A DNA stretch of 9,069 nucleotides from contig JALXCG010000030.1 in the NCBI GenBank assembly GCA_026991065.1, forward strand, positions 1 through 9,069, written 5' to 3'. The stretch's first letter is position 1, and each line of letters starts with the position of its first letter. The notes beneath the pieces were generated by a model, which was given only the letters and a program-made list of their open reading frames with translations, searched no databases and was not told where the DNA came from. The stretch comes from Gemmatimonadota bacterium. GTDB taxonomy: Bacteria > GCA-2686955. Below, in pieces: positions 5,081 to 9,069 of this stretch. A program made the position numbers and the translations under genes.

Positions 5081-6976
5081 ATGTCCGATCAAGGCTTTTA
5101 TACGGTTTTTGCGCGCAAGTATCGTCCGCGGAAGTTTTCGGAGTTGGTGGCGCAGGGGTCGGTTTCGACGACGTTGCGGAACGCTCTGAAGACAGAGAAG
5201 GTGTATCACGCCTATCTGTTTACCGGGCCGCGCGGGGTGGGGAAGACGACTTCGGCGAGGATTCTGGCCAAGGCGCTCAATTGTCCGAATGTGGTGGACT
5301 CCGATCCCTGCGGGGAGTGCGAGACCTGTTTGCAGATCGCCGAGGGGCAACACAGCGATGTGCTGGAGATCGATGGGGCGTCGAACAATGGGATTGCCCA
5401 GGTGCGGGAGCTGCGGGAGAACGCGGCTTATCTGCCGAAGGAGAGCCGCTACAAGATCTACATCATCGATGAGGTGCACATGCTCTCGATGGCGGCGTTC
5501 AACGGGCTGCTGAAGACGCTGGAGGAGCCGCCGCCGCATGTGGCGTTCATCATGGCGACGACGGAGCCGCAGAAGATCCCCGCAACTGTGCAATCGCGCT
5601 GTCAGCGGTTTGATTTCAAGCGTTTGACGGCGGAGGAGATCGGCGAACGGGTGCAGTTTATCGCCGATTCGGAGGGGATCGAGATCGACGCCGAGGCGAT
5701 CTACCACATTGGACGGCTGGCGGAGGGGTCGATGCGGGATGCGCAATCCTATCTGGACCAGTTGGTGGCGTTTTGCGGCGAGAAGATTGCGGGGGCGGAT
5801 GCGGCCGCGGTGCTCGGGGTGGTGCCGGACGAGATCTATTTGGAGTGCACGCGCTTGATCGGCGCGCAGTCGGCGGCGGAGGTTTTTCCTTTTGTGGAGA
5901 AGCTGAATCTGGATGGGCATGATCCCACGCTCTTTTTGCGCGGCTATGTGGAGCATCTGCGGACGCTGATTGCGTTGGGGCTGGGGGCCAATCCGCCGGA
6001 GGTTCGGCGGATGCCGGTGGAGTTGCGGGATGCGCATGTGGAGGCGGCGGCGCTGCTGCCGGTCGGGGATCTGGTGCGGGCGGCGCGGGTGATCGGTGAG
6101 GCGGAGCGGTCGATTCGGGTGGCGGCGAATCCGCGGCTGGAGTTGGAGCTGGCGCTGGTGCGGCTGGCGATGTTGAGTTCAACGGTGGATCTGGAACGGG
6201 TGTTGAGCGGGCTGGGGCAGGGCGCGGGAGGAACCGGAAGGGCGGCACCCGCGGCAGGCTCCAAGGGTGCGGGCGGCGCGGCGCGGGTGAAGAGAGGAGA
6301 GCGGATTTCACGGCAAGATGTGGAGGCGTCGGGGCGCCGCCCTTTTGACGCTGTGGGCGGGCAGAAGCCCGCTCAGGAGCGGGGGAAGGGGAAGGAGCGG
6401 GGAGAGAAGACGCCGCGGGAGACGGAGAGGATGAACCGGGCGGAGAAACTGGACGCCGCGGTGGGGAGGGGAGGCGAGGCGGAGAAACCGGAAGTGGCAA
6501 AGCCGGAGCCGGAGCTGGAGCGGGAGCGGGAGCGGGAGCGGGAGCGGGAGCGGGAGCGGGAACAGGCGCAAGAACAGGAACAGGTTGAAGTGCAGGGGCT
6601 GCCGCAACGGCTGTCCCGGCTCTTCGAGGGGCGAAAACCGGTGGTCGCGGCGGCGCTGAAGGGGGCGCGGATGCGGTTGGTCGAGCCGGGGCGGGTCGAG
6701 ATTCTGGTGGCGGCGGGCAGCAGGTCCGTGCTACCACGATTGCAGGATCGAGAAACTCAGCTGGAGATGCGGCAGAAGATCGAGTCGTGGCTGGGGCATC
6801 CGGTGGAGGTCAGTATTAGCGCGAACGCCGCGGCCAAGGGCGGTGGGGCGGCGGGTTCGCCCCGGACACGGGTTCCAAGTCACACGCCCAAGCGTTTTGA
6901 AACCATAGACTTGGATAAGATCGCGGCGGATGAGCCGCTGGTGCGGGAGCTGGTCGAGCAGTTCAAGATCGGCTGA
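5081..6976 (+). CDS. dnaX: DNA polymerase III subunit tau (clamp-loader ATPase)
   Basis: The 631-residue protein is the motor of the clamp loader that places the sliding clamp on DNA and, in its long form, links polymerases to the helicase. Visible AAA+ elements are Walker A GPRGVGKT (49-56), a four-cysteine zinc module (C68, C77, C80, C83), Walker B IYIIDE (127-132), the sensor 1 region ATTEPQKIP, the SRC motif with the arginine finger (172-174) and sensor 2 GSMRDAQS (R219). Domain III extends to about residue 375. A charged, low-complexity linker (about 378-505) follows, containing a seven-fold Glu-Arg repeat, and then a C-terminal tau domain ending ELVEQFKIG. The ATG at 5081 begins the family-typical YTVFARKYRPRKFSELV; AGGA lies 11 bases upstream. 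No A-rich slippery heptamer like that used to make E. coli gamma is seen. ybaB follows 73 bases after its stop. Confidence 0.97.
   Translation: MSDQGFYTVFARKYRPRKFSELVAQGSVSTTLRNALKTEKVYHAYLFTGPRGVGKTTSARILAKALNCPNVVDSDPCGECETCLQIAEGQHSDVLEIDGASNNGIAQVRELRENAAYLPKESRYKIYIIDEVHMLSMAAFNGLLKTLEEPPPHVAFIMATTEPQKIPATVQSRCQRFDFKRLTAEEIGERVQFIADSEGIEIDAEAIYHIGRLAEGSMRDAQSYLDQLVAFCGEKIAGADAAAVLGVVPDEIYLECTRLIGAQSAAEVFPFVEKLNLDGHDPTLFLRGYVEHLRTLIALGLGANPPEVRRMPVELRDAHVEAAALLPVGDLVRAARVIGEAERSIRVAANPRLELELALVRLAMLSSTVDLERVLSGLGQGAGGTGRAAPAAGSKGAGGAARVKRGERISRQDVEASGRRPFDAVGGQKPAQERGKGKERGEKTPRETERMNRAEKLDAAVGRGGEAEKPEVAKPEPELEREREREREREREREQAQEQEQVEVQGLPQRLSRLFEGRKPVVAAALKGARMRLVEPGRVEILVAAGSRSVLPRLQDRETQLEMRQKIESWLGHPVEVSISANAAAKGGGAAGSPRTRVPSHTPKRFETIDLDKIAADEPLVRELVEQFKIG
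6518..6559 (+). repeat. Seven-copy GAGCGG tandem repeat in dnaX
   Basis: Seven perfect in-frame copies of the hexanucleotide GAGCGG occupy 42 bp and encode (Glu-Arg)7, residues 480-493 of DnaX. The flanks (GAGCTG before; GAACAG, GAACAG after) look like decayed copies. Because the unit is a multiple of three, copy-number change would alter linker length without breaking the frame. Confidence 0.95.
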
Positions 6977-7049
6977 CTTGCGGGTCGGTGCGACGCTCTC
7001 GCAGGCGCGAGAGCCCGGCCGTCTGTGCCATTTCAAGGAGATGAATGCG

Positions 7050-7376
7050 ATGCGTGGAATGCCGAATATGGGCAAGTTGATGAAACAAGCCCAGCAGATG
7101 CAGGCCAAGATGGCCGCGCTGCAGGAAGAGATGAAGTCGCTCCGCTGTGAAGGCCAGGCCGGCGGCGGCGCGGTCAAGGTGGTGCTGAACGGCAACAATG
7201 AGATTCTCGACATCGAGATCTCGCCGGATGTTGTGGATCCGGAAGATGTGGAGATGCTGCAGGATTTGATTCTCGCGGCGATCCGAAGCGCGCGCCAGCA
7301 ATCGGACAATCAGCAGCAAGAGGCGATGCGCAAGGCGACGGGCGGCATGGGGTTGCCGCCGGGACTCGGGATCTGA
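7050..7376 (+). CDS. ybaB: YbaB/EbfC family nucleoid-associated DNA-binding protein
   Basis: The 108-residue product has the family layout: an N-terminal MGKLMKQAQQMQAKMAALQEEM helix, a central beta-rich part (GGAVKVVLNGNNEILDIEISPDVVD) and a C-terminal helix (MLQDLILAAIRSARQQS) with a Gly/Pro/Met-rich tail ending GGMGLPPGLGI. Members are small dimeric DNA-binding proteins that coat the nucleoid. The ATG at 7050 is preferred because AAGGAG (7035-7040) lies nine bases before it; the ATG at 7041 directly abuts that site and is too close. It sits between dnaX and recR, its usual position, one base before the recR GTG. Confidence 0.95.
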   Translation: MRGMPNMGKLMKQAQQMQAKMAALQEEMKSLRCEGQAGGGAVKVVLNGNNEILDIEISPDVVDPEDVEMLQDLILAAIRSARQQSDNQQQEAMRKATGGMGLPPGLGI

Positions 7377-7377
7377 G

Positions 7378-7992
7378 GTGGGGCGCAGAACCTACCCGGC
7401 TCCGTTGGAGGCGATCATTCGCGAGTTGGCGCGTTTGCCCGGCATTGGGCGCCGCTCGGCGGAACGGATCGCGCTCCACCTGGCGGCTTCTCCGGTTGAG
7501 GAGGTTGAGCAGTTGGGGCGCACGCTGGTGCGCGGTCGGCGGGCGCTGCTGCAGTGTGGAATCTGCGGGAACTTGAGCGCCGAGGATCCCTGCGCGATCT
7601 GTGCCGATCCGCGCCGCGATATCGGTGTGATCTGTGTGGTGGAGGGGCCGAGAGACGTTTCGGTGGTCGAACGCTCCGGGCTGCACCGTGGCCGCTACCA
7701 TGTGCTGGGCGGTTTGCTCGCGCCGCTCAATGGCGTGGGACGCGATGAACTGCGAATAGACGCTCTCTTGCGGCGGCTGCGGGAGGAAAAGAGCACGGAG
7801 GTGGTGCTGCTGCTGAGCCCTTCGCTGGAGGGAGATGCGACGGCGATGTTGCTGCAGCGTGAGATTGCGGCCGCGAATCCCGATGTCCGGTTGACGCGCG
7901 CGGCGCGAGGCATACCGGCCGGCGGCAAGCTCGACTATCTGGATGAGGTGACGCTGGGAAATGCCTTCGAGGGGCGCCGGGAGATGCCATGA
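7378..7992 (+). CDS. recR: Recombination mediator protein RecR
   Basis: The 204-residue product acts with RecO (and RecF) to load RecA on SSB-coated single-stranded DNA during gap repair. It shows an N-terminal helix-hairpin-helix (LARLPGIGRRSAERIALHL, 18-36), the zinc finger C60-x2-C63-x8-C72-x2-C75, a Toprim domain starting IGVICVVEGPRD (82-93) with the HVLGGLLAPLNGVG segment, and the family C-terminal signature GGKLDYLDEVTLGNAFEGR. The start is a GTG placed one base after the ybaB stop, so translation is probably coupled. Its last four bases overlap the pgsA start (ATGA). Confidence 0.97.
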   Translation: MGRRTYPAPLEAIIRELARLPGIGRRSAERIALHLAASPVEEVEQLGRTLVRGRRALLQCGICGNLSAEDPCAICADPRRDIGVICVVEGPRDVSVVERSGLHRGRYHVLGGLLAPLNGVGRDELRIDALLRRLREEKSTEVVLLLSPSLEGDATAMLLQREIAAANPDVRLTRAARGIPAGGKLDYLDEVTLGNAFEGRREMP

Positions 7993-8570
7993 ACCTGCCC
8001 AATGCGCTGACTCTCTCCCGCATGGCGGTCGCTCCAATCTTTATTGTCTGCTTGCTGAGCCATGGTTTCGGCGCACGTTTCGCGGCCCTGCTGCTCTTTA
8101 CCGGGGCGTCGATCACCGATTGGTTCGATGGCTACCTGGCCCGCAGCCGCGGGGCGATTACCGATGTTGGCAAATTGATCGATCCGCTGGCGGATAAGCT
8201 GCTGACGTCGTTGGCGTTCATCGGGCTGGTGGCGCTTGGGCGAATCAACGCGATCCCGGTGCTGATCATCATTGGACGCGACCTGCTGGTGACTTCGCTG
8301 CGGGCGATGGCCGGCGACAAAGGGGTGGTCATCGCCGCCTCCAATCTGGCGAAGTGGAAGACCGCGATCCAGATGTTCGCAATCGGCGGGGCTTTGATCC
8401 ATCTCTCCTGGGAAGCATGGTGTGTGCGCCAGGGAATGCCGGTGCCCACGACGGGATTCTGGTCGTGGTGGGCGGTTTTGATCCGCGGCATGGTTTTCAC
8501 CACGGCGGCCATGGCTTTGTTGTCGGGAGTGCGCTATCTGCGTGCCAGTTGGTCGGCGGTGCGCTCGTGA
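7989..8570 (+). CDS. pgsA: CDP-diacylglycerol--glycerol-3-phosphate 3-phosphatidyltransferase
   Basis: The 193-residue integral membrane enzyme makes phosphatidylglycerophosphate from CDP-diacylglycerol and glycerol-3-phosphate, the committed step to phosphatidylglycerol and cardiolipin. The full CDP-alcohol phosphotransferase motif is present: D44-x2-D47-G48-x2-A51-R52-x8-G61-x3-D65-x3-D69. The N-terminus MNLPNALTLSRM is typical of PgsA. Several hydrophobic helices are visible (about 12-24, 30-43, 72-98, 125-142, 160-182). The ATG overlaps the recR stop as ATGA, with GGGAG five bases upstream. PgsA is favoured over phosphatidylserine synthase by the N-terminus, length and the adjacent pgpA. 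Confidence 0.93.
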   Translation: MNLPNALTLSRMAVAPIFIVCLLSHGFGARFAALLLFTGASITDWFDGYLARSRGAITDVGKLIDPLADKLLTSLAFIGLVALGRINAIPVLIIIGRDLLVTSLRAMAGDKGVVIAASNLAKWKTAIQMFAIGGALIHLSWEAWCVRQGMPVPTTGFWSWWAVLIRGMVFTTAAMALLSGVRYLRASWSAVRS

Positions 8571-9019
8571 AAGGGTCGGTCCTCTGCGCGACTCTGGGCG
8601 GCGTTGGGTTCATCGGCAAAGCGCCGGGAACACTCGGCACGGCTCTTGCTGCCGTGGTTCTGTGGCTGCTTCCGCTGGGCGCATGGGGCAGGGTCGCTCT
8701 GGTTCTGCTTCTGGGTGCCGCCGCGGTGCCGATCTCTACGGCGGCCGAGCGCGAACTCAAGGCACGGGATCCCGGATCAATCGTGATCGACGAGGCTCTC
8801 GGCATGGCGATCGCGGTTCTCGGCTTGGCCCATGAGTTCTGGCCGTGGCTCTTGGCTTTCTTGGCCTTTCGTCTTTTCGACATTATCAAGCCCTGGGGCA
8901 TCGACCGCATTCAAAGCTGGCCCGGCGGGCTGGGAATTGTTGCGGATGACGCCCTGGCCGGCGTCTACGCGAGTCTTTCGGTTCATGCTCTCCTCCTCAT
9001 CTTCTCGCTCTTTTCCTGA
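8567..9019 (+). CDS. pgpA: Phosphatidylglycerophosphatase A
   Basis: The 150-residue membrane phosphatase removes the phosphate from phosphatidylglycerophosphate to yield phosphatidylglycerol, the step after PgsA. Family signatures are GFIGKAPGTLGT (14-25), DPGSIVIDEALGM (68-80) with the acidic pair expected at the active site, and FDIIKPWGIDRIQSWPGG followed by VADDALAG (104-132). Hydrophobic segments around 26-55, 78-102 and 131-149 fit a small multi-pass protein. The GTG at 8567 overlaps the pgsA stop as GTGA. The open frame extends further upstream inside pgsA, but only from this GTG does the N-terminus match family length, and the overlap implies translational coupling. Confidence 0.93.
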   Translation: MKGSVLCATLGGVGFIGKAPGTLGTALAAVVLWLLPLGAWGRVALVLLLGAAAVPISTAAERELKARDPGSIVIDEALGMAIAVLGLAHEFWPWLLAFLAFRLFDIIKPWGIDRIQSWPGGLGIVADDALAGVYASLSVHALLLIFSLFS

Positions 9020-9029
9020 CTCCGGAGTC

Positions 9030-9069
9030 TTGACCGCCCACATCGTAGCGGTGGGCGACGAGCTGGTAG
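9030..9069 (+). CDS. cinA: Probable CinA-family protein, first codons only (3' truncated)
   Basis: After the pgpA stop the sequence reads TTG-ACC-GCC-CAC and translates as (M)TAHIVAVGDELV, closely resembling the N-terminal AEIIsiGdELL strand of CinA and related MoaB/MogA-fold domains. CinA proteins combine such a domain with nicotinamide-nucleotide amidase activity. GGAG (9024-9027) precedes the TTG but only two bases away. An in-frame ATG at 8985, inside pgpA, would add a Ser-rich 15-residue extension and is the alternative start. cinA commonly follows pgpA, which supports the call, but only 13 codons are visible. Confidence 0.6.
   Translation, partial: MTAHIVAVGDELV

Noticed and set aside
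5658-6737. Long minus-strand open frame of 359 codons, Pro/Ala rich
   Set aside because: It is a shadow of the GC-rich dnaX gene; its Ala-Pro repeat is the reverse reading of the GAGCGG tract. The sense strand has full DnaX motifs.
7041-7049. ATG at 7041 as the ybaB start
   Set aside because: The AAGGAG site directly abuts this ATG; the in-frame ATG at 7050 has the proper nine-base spacing.

Overview
The window is a high-GC bacterial chromosomal segment in which every gene lies on the + strand. It looks like a housekeeping neighbourhood, not a mobile or phage region: no transposase, integrase, CRISPR array or rRNA is visible. The taxon cannot be fixed from sequence alone. GC-rich codons, GTG/TTG starts, a PgpA-type phosphatase and a large secreted Asp-box (BNR) protein suggest a Gram-negative-type lineage such as a proteobacterium or a less-studied high-GC phylum; this is inference.

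Layout. (1) 1-722 is the C-terminal part of a GT-B fold, family-4-like glycosyltransferase, cut by the left edge. (2) A good promoter (TTGACA, 18 bp, TAGGAT) precedes tadA, the tRNA adenosine deaminase. (3) 1552-2210 is an RNA cluster: tRNA-Ser(GGA), tRNA-Ser(CGA) and tRNA-Ala(CGC), all with encoded CCA, then a strong hairpin, then the small bacterial SRP RNA (ffs) followed by a T-tract. (4) 2263-4722 encodes an 819-residue secreted protein made of about 14 Asp-box propeller repeats plus a C-terminal beta-rich module. It follows a perfect 10-bp inverted repeat whose second arm ends in the start codon. (5) After a 358-bp gap come dnaX, ybaB/ebfC, recR, pgsA, pgpA and the first codons of a probable cinA. 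From recR onward, genes overlap by 3-4 bases or are separated by a few bases.

How it fits together. tadA, ffs, dnaX, ybaB and recR are often neighbours in bacteria, combining translation fidelity, protein targeting, the replisome clamp loader and recombinational repair. Here the SRP RNA sits in its usual place, but the Asp-box gene separates it from dnaX. pgsA and pgpA catalyse two consecutive steps of phosphatidylglycerol synthesis and are translationally coupled to recR and to each other.

No clearly new multi-gene system is visible. The most interesting items are the unrecognised secreted propeller protein with its unusual start-codon-spanning inverted repeat, and a seven-copy hexanucleotide repeat encoding an (Glu-Arg)7 tract in the DnaX linker.
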